A stretch of 64,000 nucleotides of DNA. Source: Betaproteobacteria bacterium (GTDB lineage Bacteria; Pseudomonadota; Gammaproteobacteria; Burkholderiales; SG8-39). Shown one piece after another: positions 41,950 through 50,426 of the stretch. Numbering within the stretch: the first letter of the stretch is position 1; each line of letters opens with the position of its first letter. A model generated the notes under the pieces. The model did no database searches, was not told where the DNA came from, and worked only from the letters and a program-made list of their open reading frames with translations. The stretch is from NCBI GenBank assembly GCA_016210745.1, contig JACQTO010000139.1, forward strand, positions 1 through 64,000, given 5' to 3'. The position numbers and the translations under genes were made by a program.

Positions 41950-42080
41950 GGCCGGAACTGAAAAAGCTGGTTCTGCCTTTTATCGATCTCCCCCTTTTTG
42001 CGCAGTTGCTCGCAACTGCGCAAAAAGGGGGAGACGAAGTCAGAAACCAAATCTTCGCCAATTCAATTTCTCAACAGTGA
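41950..42080 (+). repeat. Hairpin element copy 2 (48-bp palindrome at 41987-42034)
   Basis: Two 23-nt arms (left: TCTCCCCC...GCGCAGTTGC) surround a 2-nt loop TC with perfect complementarity. Left flank GGCCGGAACTGAAAAAGCTG and right flank AGAAACCAAATCTTCGCC match copy 3 (in inverse orientation), and the right end reads TCAACAGTGACC. It lies between two convergent genes. Arm bases differ from copy 1 at many positions, with each change matched on the other arm. Confidence 0.88.
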
Positions 42081-42092
42081 CCTTCTAAGCGC

Positions 42093-42572
42093 CTAAGGCG
42101 CCAGAGAGCCGGAACTTCCTGCGGGCCCTGTCGCCGTCTTATCGCCAAATATCTGTCGAGCCCGCTCCTCGAAAGCGTCGATCGTGGCGCCTACGACCTC
42201 GTCCAGAACGGCGTGGGAGATCAGCTCGAGCGCTCCCGAGCGAAGGCTGAATTCGTAGCTGTACCCGACGACGGCGTGACCGTGATCGTCGGTTGCGAAC
42301 TCCCATCGCTGCCGAAACAAGTCGAACGGTGCATCGTTGCTTGTAATTTCAATGCTATGCGGCCGATGGAGCTCCGCCCGCGAACCGAATTCCAGCTGCA
42401 GCGGCCCGATTCCCAGGACCATGTCGACCCAGACGGCAGTCGGCTCGCGCCTCAGAATGCGGCTCGAATGGATCCAGGGCATGAACTCGGGATATTTCTC
42501 GACATCCGCCACCAGATCGAAAAGCTGCTCGGCCGTATAGAGCGAATAGCGGCGTTCGATGCGGGCTGACAT
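42093..42572 (-). CDS. RatA/COQ10-like START-domain protein
   Basis: From the ATG at 42572 (MSARIERRYSLYTAE) the protein has 159 residues and is of the polyketide-cyclase/START family to which RatA and the coenzyme Q-binding COQ10 proteins belong. YTAEQLFDLVADVEKYPEFM is the family signature, WVDMVLGIGPLQLEF and DAPFDLFRQRWEFA the strands of the cavity, and LISHAVLDEVVGATIDAFEE the C-terminal helix. Homologues bind ubiquinone or associate with ribosomes. The partner RnfH-like gene often found next to it is absent. The gene is convergent with DUF454. Confidence 0.9.
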   Translation of the reverse strand: MSARIERRYSLYTAEQLFDLVADVEKYPEFMPWIHSSRILRREPTAVWVDMVLGIGPLQLEFGSRAELHRPHSIEITSNDAPFDLFRQRWEFATDDHGHAVVGYSYEFSLRSGALELISHAVLDEVVGATIDAFEERARQIFGDKTATGPAGSSGSLAP

Positions 42573-42702
42573 GTCCTGGCGATTCCTTGGACGCAATTCC
42601 ATTCTATTATTTCATGCGCAGCGCGCCGCCGGCGATTCGCCCAACGACAATTACTGATCTGCGACAAAAGCAAGTCCGCGTGCGCGCCGTAAGCTGCCTC
42701 GG

Positions 42703-44658
42703 ATGACCATTTCCCGCCGCTTGGCGGGCGCTTTGGCTGCAGCCGCAGCGATCTGGCTTGCGCCCGCCGGTGCCAACGAGGCCGATTGGCAGCGCGCCTA
42801 CGACGCGGCGAACCGCGCCTGGCGGCAGGGCGATTTGCGCGCGGCTGAGCGCGAATTGCAGGCCGCCGAGCGCGAGGCGCAACGACTGCCTCAGGGCGAG
42901 CTGCGGCTTGCAAACACACTGGATTTCCTGGCGGTGCTGCTGCTCGAAGAGCGGCGCTACGCCGAGGCCGAAGCGGTGACGCTCCGGGGGCTCGCGCTGC
43001 GCGAGGCGGCGAGCGGACCGTACCACCCGCGCGTCGCGGCGCAATGCACCAACCTCGGGCTCGCGACCGCCGGCCAGGCGCGCTACGAGGAGGCCGAGGC
43101 GCTGCACCGGCGCGCACTCGAGATTCTCGGCAGCGGTCCAGGCACCGAGAGCATCGACTACGCGCTCGTGCTCAACAATCTGGCCGAGCTCTATCGCGCG
43201 ACGGAGCGGCTCGCTGAAGCAGAGCCGCTGCAGCGCCAGGCGCTTGCGCTTCTCGAGCTGAAGCTCGGCGCGCGCCACCGCTACACGGCGGTGGTGCAGA
43301 ACAACCTCGCCCTGCTGCTGGCAGCGCGCGCCGCGTATGACGAGGCCGAATCGCTATACCGCAGCTCGCTCGCAGTGCGCGAGGCTGCGCTCGGCGCGGG
43401 TCACCCCGCGGTGGCCACCACCCTGGTCAACCTCGCCGCGGTGCTCACCGACCGTGCGCGCTTCGCCCAAGCCGAGCAGGCGCTGCGCCGCGCGCTCGAT
43501 CTGCGCGAGGCGGCGTTTGGCCGCGAGCACGCGCTGCTCGCGAGCCCGCTGCTCGGTCTCGCCCGTCTGTACGCAGGGCTCCTTCGCGACGCCGATGCGC
43601 AGGCCGCATACGCGCGGGCTCTCGCCATTCTTGAGCGCGCGCCGGGTCCGGAGCAGCAGGAACTCGCCTCGGCGCTCATCGAGCTTGCGGCACTGCATGT
43701 GGCCGCAAACAGACCGCACCTGGCCGAGCCGCTGCTCGAGCGCGCGCTCGATCTTTGCATGGCCGACGGCGGCGCGGCACGCGGGCAGACCGCCCCCGCC
43801 TATGCGGCTCTGGTCGCGCTGCGGCGCGCGCAGGGACGCGACCGCGAAGCCGAACGGATCGCGCGGGAAGCACTGCGCCGGCTCGAGGCAAGCCGCGGCG
43901 AGAGCCACCTCGACGTTGCCGCGGTCCTCGAAACCCTGTCGACGCAGTTGCGCGCGATGGATCGCAACGCCGAAGCCCTGGCGGCCTCGGAGCGCGCGCT
44001 GGCGATTCGCAAGAGCGCGCTCGGCGGCGAGCACCCTCTGGTTGCGGCAAGCCTGGAAGCGCTCGCCGAAGCGCGCCGTCAGCGGCGTGAGTTTCTGCTT
44101 GCCGAGCGCGAATCGCGGCGTGCGCTTGCGATTCGCGAGCGCACGTACGGCACGGCGCATCCGGAGACGGCCTGGAGCCTGCTCAATGTCGCTGAGGCTT
44201 TGCTCGGACAGGGCCGCTATGCGCAGGCCGAGTCGGCCCTGCGCAGCTCGATCGAGATTCTGGAGCACACCTTCGGCGAGAGTCATCCGCTGCTCGGGGC
44301 AGCGCTCGGCGCGCTCGCCCGCCGCAATGCCGCGCAGCAGCGCGACGCCGAGGCGCGTCGCCTGCTCGAACGCGCGCTGCAAAACGCCGAGCGGGGCCTC
44401 GGAGCCTCGCATCCCGAAGCCGCGAACCTGCACATGCAACTGGGCGACCTGGCCATGTTGGCGGGCGACCATGCCGAGGCCGAGCAACGCTACGGCCGCG
44501 CACTGGCGATCCGCGAGGCGGCGCTGGGCCCGCACCATCCACAGCTTGCGCCGCTGCTCACTGCGCGGGCCGCCGCGCTGCGCGAACTCGGCCGGCATGA
44601 CGCCGCGGAGCGGGCCGAGAATCGCGCGCTCTCGATCCTTCGGGACGAACGCCGGTAA
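42703..44658 (+). CDS. Exported kinesin-light-chain-like TPR protein
   Basis: A 651-residue protein with an N-terminal signal peptide (RLAGALAAAAAIWLAPAGAN). The rest is about 12-13 tetratricopeptide repeats of the 42-residue kinesin-light-chain type: units of AEAEPLQRQALALLELKLGA followed by RHRYTAVVQNNLALLL, repeated with LGxxHPxVAxxLxNLAxL. Conserved residues include the GAxHPxxA turns. It probably makes a long superhelical scaffold for protein binding in the periplasm. No catalytic domain is seen. The copy-to-copy identity gives a strong periodicity in the DNA too. Divergent to the RatA-like gene. Confidence 0.88.
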   Translation: MTISRRLAGALAAAAAIWLAPAGANEADWQRAYDAANRAWRQGDLRAAERELQAAEREAQRLPQGELRLANTLDFLAVLLLEERRYAEAEAVTLRGLALREAASGPYHPRVAAQCTNLGLATAGQARYEEAEALHRRALEILGSGPGTESIDYALVLNNLAELYRATERLAEAEPLQRQALALLELKLGARHRYTAVVQNNLALLLAARAAYDEAESLYRSSLAVREAALGAGHPAVATTLVNLAAVLTDRARFAQAEQALRRALDLREAAFGREHALLASPLLGLARLYAGLLRDADAQAAYARALAILERAPGPEQQELASALIELAALHVAANRPHLAEPLLERALDLCMADGGAARGQTAPAYAALVALRRAQGRDREAERIAREALRRLEASRGESHLDVAAVLETLSTQLRAMDRNAEALAASERALAIRKSALGGEHPLVAASLEALAEARRQRREFLLAERESRRALAIRERTYGTAHPETAWSLLNVAEALLGQGRYAQAESALRSSIEILEHTFGESHPLLGAALGALARRNAAQQRDAEARRLLERALQNAERGLGASHPEAANLHMQLGDLAMLAGDHAEAEQRYGRALAIREAALGPHHPQLAPLLTARAAALRELGRHDAAERAENRALSILRDERR

Positions 44659-44670
44659 AGCGAAAGGCCC

Positions 44671-44693
44671 GGCCGCCCGCGCGTAGGGCGGCC
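44671..44693 (+). terminator. GC-rich hairpin after the TPR gene
   Basis: GGCCGCCC (44671-44678), a 7-nt loop, GGGCGGCC (44686-44693): a perfect 8-bp stem starting 13 bp after the stop codon. No T tract follows, so it may be a weak or factor-assisted terminator. The rest of the 44659-44959 gap shows no gene. Confidence 0.5.
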
Positions 44694-44959
44694 GATTCAC
44701 TGCTCGGCTGACAAGACTCGGCTGGGCCACTTCACGCTCCCCGCATCACCCGGAATCTGCAGAAAACGGGAACGCCGCGACGAGCGCTTTCATCTAATGC
44801 ACGAGACCGAACATGAGGACACCGCAATTCAAGCAGCGTTGTCATGCTCCTATCGAACAAGAGGCGCCGAACTCGCGGCGCGCACAGCGGCACTCGAGGC
44901 AGTCGATTGGCCGCAACAGCGAACTCTTGGACTCAAACAAACTGTTAGTGGAGAACTCG

Positions 44960-45619
44960 ATGAAACCGATCAAACAATCCCTCATCACGGCTTCGATCCT
45001 GGCCGCGTTCCTGGTGCCGGCCGCCCCGGCGATTGCGCAGCATCCTGCGCATGCGGCAGCTGTTCAGGCACCGGCTGCCACGAAGGTCGCGGAAACCGGT
45101 GCGGCGCTGCGCGACTTGTGGGTGGGCCACATCTTCTGGGTGCGCAACGTGGTCGTCGACACCCTGGCCGGCAACAAGACGGCAGCGGCTGACGCGGAGA
45201 AGCAAGTCGTCGCCAACGCCAAGCAGATCGCCGCCGCGATCGAGCCGTACTACGGCAAGGAGGCTTCAGAGAAACTGTTCGGGCTGCTCGCCGGCCATTA
45301 CGGCGCGGTCAAGCAGTACCTGGAAGCGAGCGCCGCAGGCAGCGCGGCCAAGCAGGACGCTGCGCTCAAGCGCGTCACCGCCAATGCGGGCGAGATCGCC
45401 AAATTCCTGAGCGGCGCCAACCCGAACCTCCCGTTCGACGCGTTGAATGGATTGCTGCTCGCGCACGGCGCCCATCACATCCAGGAGATTCAGCAACTGC
45501 AGCGCAAGCAGTACGCCGCAGAGGCGCAGACCTGGGAGGCGATGAAGGCGCATATGTACTCCATCGCCGACGCGCTTGCCGGCGCCATCGCCAAGCAGTT
45601 CCCGGCCAAGTTCATTTAA
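44960..45619 (+). CDS. Periplasmic helical-bundle protein with internal duplication
   Basis: From ATG 44960 (RBS GGAG) the protein has 219 residues with a signal peptide (MKPIKQSLITASILAAFLVP, cleavage near AIAQ). The mature part is all-helical, and two halves repeat a pattern: VVANAKQIAAAIEPYYGKEA with LFGLLAGHYGAVKQYL, then VTANAGEIAKFLSGANPNLP with LNGLLLAHGAHHIQEIQQL. Histidines recur at equivalent places (WVGH, AGHY, AHGAHH, AHMY), as in metal- or haem-binding four-helix bundles. The family is not one I can name. It lies upstream of a cytochrome gene, hinting at a redox or metal role. Confidence 0.75.
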   Translation: MKPIKQSLITASILAAFLVPAAPAIAQHPAHAAAVQAPAATKVAETGAALRDLWVGHIFWVRNVVVDTLAGNKTAAADAEKQVVANAKQIAAAIEPYYGKEASEKLFGLLAGHYGAVKQYLEASAAGSAAKQDAALKRVTANAGEIAKFLSGANPNLPFDALNGLLLAHGAHHIQEIQQLQRKQYAAEAQTWEAMKAHMYSIADALAGAIAKQFPAKFI

Positions 45620-45777
45620 TCGCTCCATAGGTGAGCAGCGGGCCTCGGGCCCGCGCAACGGGGTAGGCGAAATGACCAATCACGACGCCCGGCGCGAAGG
45701 CCGCGACGTAATCGCGGAAGCTGTTGGTCGATCACCTGTCCTCGCTTGCCGCACCCATCGACAAGGAAAAACTGGTC

Positions 45778-47121
45778 ATGACCTATTTTCACGAAGAAGA
45801 ACCCTCTCGCATCGCGGATCCAACTCCAATAAGACATTCGCGAAACGGCCATCAATCGCTTGCCGCGTTGCGCAGGCTGGTGGCGCTCTGCGCGGTAAGT
45901 CTCCCGGCTGTGTTAGTAACGGCCTGCGGCGGATCCGGGCAATCGGGGAGCGATGCCGCCCCGGATGCTTCGGCGATAGGCTCGGCCCTGACTGCACCGG
46001 CCATCGATCCCGTCCTGGCTGCCGAGGGCAGGCAGATCTTCCGCTTCGATACCTTTGGCGATGAGACCCAATGGACCGATACGCTGCGCATGCATGAAGT
46101 GATCGCGGCGGCAGTCGATCCCACCACCGCATTGTCGGTCGGCCTCAAGGTGGACGCGGAAGCGCTGCCGGCGGCGGTGGTGCAGGGGATTCAGAACGGG
46201 AGTATCTCTCTGACGAGCCCCGATACCACGATAGCATTGCTGAAGCTCAATGCCGTGGTCGGTCTCCAGGGCACGGTCGAGACGATCGGCGGCAAGGACA
46301 CGCTCACTCGCGTGGGCGTCACCTGCGCCCTGTGCCATTCGACCGTCGACGATTCGTTCGCGCCCGGCATCGGCAAGCGGCTCGACGGCTGGCCCAATCG
46401 CGATCTCGATCCGGGGGCGATCATCGCACTCTCGCCTGCGCTGGATGCAGCGACGAAGGCGGTCTACAACTCCTGGGGCAAAGGCATGTACGATCCTCGC
46501 TTCAATCTCGACGGCATCAGCGGGCCCCAGGTCATCCCGCCCGCCTACGGCCTGAACGGTATCAATCGCATCACGTCGACCGGCGACGGCGAAGACCTCG
46601 CCTACTGGAACCGCTACGTCGGTGTCACGCAGATGGGCGGGCACGGGTCGTTCTCGGAGCCGCGCACCGGCGTCAATGTCACCCATGGCACGGACGACTT
46701 GATCAGCTCGAAGCTGCCGGCGTTGCAGGCGTATCAGCTCAGCTTGAATGCACCGCTGCCGCCGGCCGGCAGTTTTGATCCAGCCGCCGCCGCTAGAGGG
46801 CAGCTCGTCTTCAACGGAGCGGGCACCTGCAGCACCTGCCATAGCGGAAGCGAGTTCACGGACGCCAATTTGCGGCTGCACCCGGCAAGCGATGTGGTGA
46901 GCGAGCCGGAACCGAATGGGGCCCCCAGCTACGCCTCACGCAGCGCGACCAAGCAGTACCGAACCGCGCCCTTGCGCGGGGTCTGGCAGCATGCTCCCTA
47001 TTTCCACAACGGCAGCGCGCCAACGCTGGATGCGGTGGTGCAGACCTACAATGCGAAGAAGTCCCTGGGGCTGAGCGAAAGCGAGATTGCCGATCTGGTC
47101 GAGTATCTCAAGTCCTTGTAG
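45778..47121 (+). CDS. Di-haem c-type cytochrome/peroxidase-like lipoprotein
   Basis: From ATG 45778 (MTYFHEEEPSR) the protein has 447 residues. A lipobox-like VLVTACGG at about residues 45-52 suggests membrane anchoring in the periplasm. Two CxxCH haem sites are present, CALCH in the middle and CSTCH in the C-terminal domain, where QYRTAPLRGVWQHAPYFHNG resembles the C-terminal lobe of di-haem cytochrome c peroxidases (MauG/CcpA superfamily). SESEIADLVEYLKSL is the closing helix. Activity is not assignable. A sigma factor gene begins 30 bp after its stop in the same direction, so cotranscription is likely. Confidence 0.88.
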   Translation: MTYFHEEEPSRIADPTPIRHSRNGHQSLAALRRLVALCAVSLPAVLVTACGGSGQSGSDAAPDASAIGSALTAPAIDPVLAAEGRQIFRFDTFGDETQWTDTLRMHEVIAAAVDPTTALSVGLKVDAEALPAAVVQGIQNGSISLTSPDTTIALLKLNAVVGLQGTVETIGGKDTLTRVGVTCALCHSTVDDSFAPGIGKRLDGWPNRDLDPGAIIALSPALDAATKAVYNSWGKGMYDPRFNLDGISGPQVIPPAYGLNGINRITSTGDGEDLAYWNRYVGVTQMGGHGSFSEPRTGVNVTHGTDDLISSKLPALQAYQLSLNAPLPPAGSFDPAAAARGQLVFNGAGTCSTCHSGSEFTDANLRLHPASDVVSEPEPNGAPSYASRSATKQYRTAPLRGVWQHAPYFHNGSAPTLDAVVQTYNAKKSLGLSESEIADLVEYLKSL

Positions 47122-47150
47122 ATCTTGTCCGGAGATCTCGTGTCTAAGTC

Positions 47151-47882
47151 ATGACGGGGTTACCACATATGAAAAGCGCCGAAAACCGATCAGCCAAAGA
47201 ACCGCCTGACCTAGAAACCGACGCGGGACTCGCGGCGCGCGCCGCAGCGGGCGACCAACATGCGTACGAGAGGATCATGCGGCGCAACAACCAGTTGCTG
47301 TTCCGCACCGCGCGCAGCATCCTCAGGAACGACGAAGATGCCGAGGACGCGGTGCAGGAGGCCTATCTGAACGCCTTTCGCTCGCTTGGCAGCTTTCGCG
47401 CCGACGCAAAGCTGTCGACCTGGTTGGTGCGAATCGTAGTCAACGAGGCGCTCGGGAGGCTGCGCCGGCGCGGCGCCGACGTGATCCCCCTGGATACAGC
47501 AATGGACCTGACAGCGTCACATGTGGAGGCATTTATGGACCAAGACGCCAACGGACAGCCCGAACGCGCCGCCGCTCGGGCGCAGGAGCGCAAGCTGATC
47601 GAAGCCAGGATAGACCTGCTGCCGGACGCGTTCCGCACGGTCTTCGTATTGCGTGCGGTCGAGGAATTCACGGTCGAGGAGACAGCCGCTGCCTTGGGCA
47701 TTCCGGAGGCGACCGTACGGACTCGGTTCTTCCGCGCCCGCAGCCTGATGCGCGAAGGCCTGGCGCGCGATCTGGAACTGGCCCTCGATGAGGCTTTTGC
47801 ATTTGCCGGCGAGCGCTGCGATCGCATCGTGGCACGCGTGATGGCAAGACTCAACGAAGGCGGGAGCGGTCCCCGCCCGTGA
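47151..47882 (+). CDS. ECF-type RNA polymerase sigma factor
   Basis: A 243-residue sigma-70 family protein of the ECF class (start 47151, or ATG 47169). Region 2 reads YERIMRRNNQLLFRTARSIL, then EDAEDAVQEAYLNAFRSLGS; region 4 reads LPDAFRTVFVLRAVEEFTVE followed by ETAAALGIPEATVRTRFFRA. It has a C-terminal extension (AFAFAGERCDRIVARVMARL) beyond the DNA-recognition helix, containing one cysteine. No anti-sigma factor gene follows; the next gene is a YiiX-like hydrolase. It probably controls the cytochrome and helical-bundle genes, by location. Confidence 0.95.
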   Translation: MTGLPHMKSAENRSAKEPPDLETDAGLAARAAAGDQHAYERIMRRNNQLLFRTARSILRNDEDAEDAVQEAYLNAFRSLGSFRADAKLSTWLVRIVVNEALGRLRRRGADVIPLDTAMDLTASHVEAFMDQDANGQPERAAARAQERKLIEARIDLLPDAFRTVFVLRAVEEFTVEETAAALGIPEATVRTRFFRARSLMREGLARDLELALDEAFAFAGERCDRIVARVMARLNEGGSGPRP

Positions 47883-47901
47883 TTTGAGCTGGATTTGACC
47901 C

Positions 47902-48690
47902 ATGAACCTCCTGCTCAGCGCCCTGGGCAGACGCCTGGCCGATTATTTATCGGCGCCCAAGCGCCAGGGCTCGCATGTGGCGACGGTGGCGCCGGAGCTT
48001 CTCGGCGCGACCCTGCGACCCGGCGACGTGCTGCTCGTCGAAGGCAACACCCGGATCAGCGTGGCGATCAAGTACCTGACCCAGTCCACCTGGTCGCATG
48101 CGACGCTGTTCATCGGCGATGCGCTGGGCCCCCCGGAACCAGGAGAGGAGCCCAAGGTATTGATAGAGGCCGACATACGCGAAGGCGTGCGCGCGGTCCC
48201 GCTCAGCATGTATGCCAATATGCACACGCGCATCTGCAGGCCCGTCGGACTTTCGCCCGAGGAGCTGAAGAAGGTCGTGCGCTACGCAGTTGGGCGCATC
48301 GGCCACCAGTACGACATGAAAAACGTGCTCGACCTTGCACGCTATCTTATCCCGACTCCGCCGGTGCCCGCGCGCTGGAGGCGGCGCATATTGGCGCTTG
48401 GCAGCGGCGATCCTTCGCGGGCCATCTGCTCCACGCTGATCGCGCAGGCGTTCGAGTCGTTGCGTTACCCGATCCTGCCGGATGTGGCGCTGGAAAAATC
48501 CGGCGACCCGGTGTGCAAAGACTGCTACCGCGAAGTTCTGCGCATCCGGCATTACAGCCTATATACCCCGCGCGATTTCGATATCTCTCCATACTTCGAG
48601 GTGGTAAAGCCGATCCTCGCCTATAACTTCGACTATCGCGGCCTCGCGTGGGCCGAGGATTGGGCGGGGATGCGTCCGCAGCTGCATTGA
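47902..48690 (+). CDS. YiiX/YebB-like permuted NlpC/P60 cysteine hydrolase
   Basis: A 262-residue protein with a permuted papain-like fold of the YiiX/YebB family. Near residue 40, LRPGDVLLVEGNTRISVAIK opens the fold. STWSHATLFIGD provides the catalytic-site His position of the permuted order, and RAICSTLIAQAFES holds the Cys. QYDMKNVLDLARYLIP follows the middle. There is no signal peptide of standard type, so it is probably cytosolic or peripheral. Such proteins hydrolyse peptides, amides or lipid-linked bonds. It starts 20 bp after the sigma factor stop, in the same likely operon. Confidence 0.85.
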   Translation: MNLLLSALGRRLADYLSAPKRQGSHVATVAPELLGATLRPGDVLLVEGNTRISVAIKYLTQSTWSHATLFIGDALGPPEPGEEPKVLIEADIREGVRAVPLSMYANMHTRICRPVGLSPEELKKVVRYAVGRIGHQYDMKNVLDLARYLIPTPPVPARWRRRILALGSGDPSRAICSTLIAQAFESLRYPILPDVALEKSGDPVCKDCYREVLRIRHYSLYTPRDFDISPYFEVVKPILAYNFDYRGLAWAEDWAGMRPQLH

Positions 48691-48818
48691 GCCTTTGGCC
48701 GCCTGCGGATGTCGGCCATCCTGTTCGTTCTCGGCATGCTTATGTCAGAATGTCTCTGGCTGCTCTCGGCCACCGGCGTGGCTCGAAGGCATGCCAGCAT
48801 AAACACGGAGGGCTCCCA

Positions 48819-50288
48819 ATGGAGACAATTGCTTCTGACACCGGATTGCTTCGCCAACAGCGTCTCAAGATGTTTATCGGCGGCAAGTGGCTGGAATCTT
48901 CCACCGCGCGAACCCTCGAAAGCCTCAATCCGTATCAACAGAAGGTTTGGGCGAGCGTCCCTGACGCCTCCGCCGAGGATGTGAAGGCGGCTGTCACCGC
49001 GGCGCGCGAGGCCTTCGACAACGGTCCGTGGCGGCGCACTACGCCGCAGCAGCGCGCGGTCTTGATGCGCAAGCTGGGCGACCTGATGGCGCGCGATGCG
49101 GAGCGCTTGGCGCGCATCGAGTCTTGCGACAATGGCAAGCTGCTGCGTGATGTGCGCGGGCAATCGCGCTACCTGCCGGAGTGGCTGTATTACTTCGCCG
49201 GCCTTGCGACGCAGTCTTGGGGCGAGGTTCTGCCCAGCGACCGGCCGGAATTCTTCGCCTTCACCAAAAAGGAGCCGGTCGGTGTCGTTGCAGCGATCAC
49301 CCCATGGAACGCACCGTGCCTGTTGATGGTGATGAAGCTGGCGCCGGCGCTGGCGGCAGGGTGCACCTTCGTCGTCAAGCCGTCCGAGCACACGCCGGTC
49401 TCGACCCTGGTGTTTGCCGAACTGGTGGAGGAGGCTGGGTTCCCGCCCGGTGTGTTCAACGTGGTCACCGGCGGTCCCGAGGTCGGCAAGCAGTTGGTGT
49501 CGGATCCCCGGCTCGACAAGATTTCATTTACCGGTTCGGACGCCAACGGCAAGTCGATCGCCCACGCGGGTGCTGATCATCTGACGCGCGTGACGCTGGA
49601 GCTGGGCGGCAAGTCGCCGCAGATCGTGTTCGATGATTGCGATCTGAATGCGACCGCCGCCGGCGTCGCATTCGGCATTTTCGGCGGGACGGGTCAGACT
49701 TGCCTAGCCGGCTCGCGCCTGATCGTCCAGCGCTCTATCCATGACAAGATCGTCGACCTCCTGATCGCTCGCGCCAAGACGCTCAAATTGGGCGACCCGC
49801 TCGATATGACATCCGAGATGGGCCCGGCCGCGACCGAGCCGCAGTTCAACAAGATCCTGTCGATGGTCAAGGCCGCGCGGGAAGAGGGCGCGACCGTCGC
49901 GTACGGAGGCGAGCGGGCGCCACAAGGCGGCTTCTTCGTGCTGCCCACGGTGCTGACCGGCGTCCAGCCCACGATGCGCATCGCCCAAGACGAGGTGTTC
50001 GGCCCCGTGCTGTCGGTTCTGAGCTTCGAGAGCGAGGAGGAGGCGATCAAGATCGCCAACGACACGCGCTACGGGCTTGCGGCAGGCGTGTGGACGCAGA
50101 ACCTGCAGCGGGCGCACCGCGTCGCGTCCCAGCTGCGCGCGGGCACCGTGTGGGTCAACGCCTATAAGGTTACCGCTCCGTACGGGCCATTCGGCGGTTT
50201 CAAGCACAGCGGTATCGGGCGCGAAAACGGGCGCGATGGCCTGAACGAGTACCTCGAGACCAAGACCGTGTGGATCAAGATGAGCTGA
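48819..50288 (+). CDS. NAD(P)-dependent aldehyde dehydrogenase
   Basis: From ATG 48819 after ACGGAGGG the protein has 489 residues, the normal length. All ALDH active-site elements are there: Asn164 in TPWNAPCLL, Glu261 in LELGGKSPQ and Cys295 in TGQTCLAGSR. VVKPSEHTPVS and SFTGSDANGKSI bind the cofactor. It oxidises an aldehyde to the acid in the cytosol. The substrate is not readable; broadly it resembles the betaine-aldehyde/aromatic-aldehyde groups. A RidA-family gene is convergent 138 bp downstream. Confidence 0.96.
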   Translation: METIASDTGLLRQQRLKMFIGGKWLESSTARTLESLNPYQQKVWASVPDASAEDVKAAVTAAREAFDNGPWRRTTPQQRAVLMRKLGDLMARDAERLARIESCDNGKLLRDVRGQSRYLPEWLYYFAGLATQSWGEVLPSDRPEFFAFTKKEPVGVVAAITPWNAPCLLMVMKLAPALAAGCTFVVKPSEHTPVSTLVFAELVEEAGFPPGVFNVVTGGPEVGKQLVSDPRLDKISFTGSDANGKSIAHAGADHLTRVTLELGGKSPQIVFDDCDLNATAAGVAFGIFGGTGQTCLAGSRLIVQRSIHDKIVDLLIARAKTLKLGDPLDMTSEMGPAATEPQFNKILSMVKAAREEGATVAYGGERAPQGGFFVLPTVLTGVQPTMRIAQDEVFGPVLSVLSFESEEEAIKIANDTRYGLAAGVWTQNLQRAHRVASQLRAGTVWVNAYKVTAPYGPFGGFKHSGIGRENGRDGLNEYLETKTVWIKMS

Positions 50289-50340
50289 GACGCCGCAATG
50301 GGGTCAGCCGTCTGTGGAATCTCGGAAAAACCGTTGCCTT

Positions 50341-50411
50341 GTCATTCCCGCGCAAGCGGGAATCCAGTTACCTTCAATCGCTTGCTGGATGCCCGCGTTC
50401 GCGGGCATGAC
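50341..50411. repeat. Double-hairpin REP/MITE-like repeat
   Basis: Two hairpins, ATTCCCGC-GCAA-GCGGGAAT (50344-50363) and ATGCCCGC-GTTC-GCGGGCAT (50389-50408), lie between outer inverted ends GTCAT (50341-50345) and ATGAC (50407-50411). ATCCAG and CTGGAT also pair. This is the common proteobacterial intergenic repeat with CATTCCCGC...GCGGGAATCCAG. It lies between the convergent ALDH and RidA genes. Confidence 0.85.
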
Positions 50412-50426
50412 GTTGTCCGGTATCCC

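Noticed and set aside
42703-44658. Regular periodicity in the DNA that could suggest a CRISPR or minisatellite array
   Set aside because: The period is 126 bp and matches 42-residue TPR units in a single open frame; there are no spacer-like unique segments.
43354-44730. 458-residue minus-strand frame opposite the TPR gene
   Set aside because: It is a shadow produced by the regular 42-codon repeats of the TPR gene.
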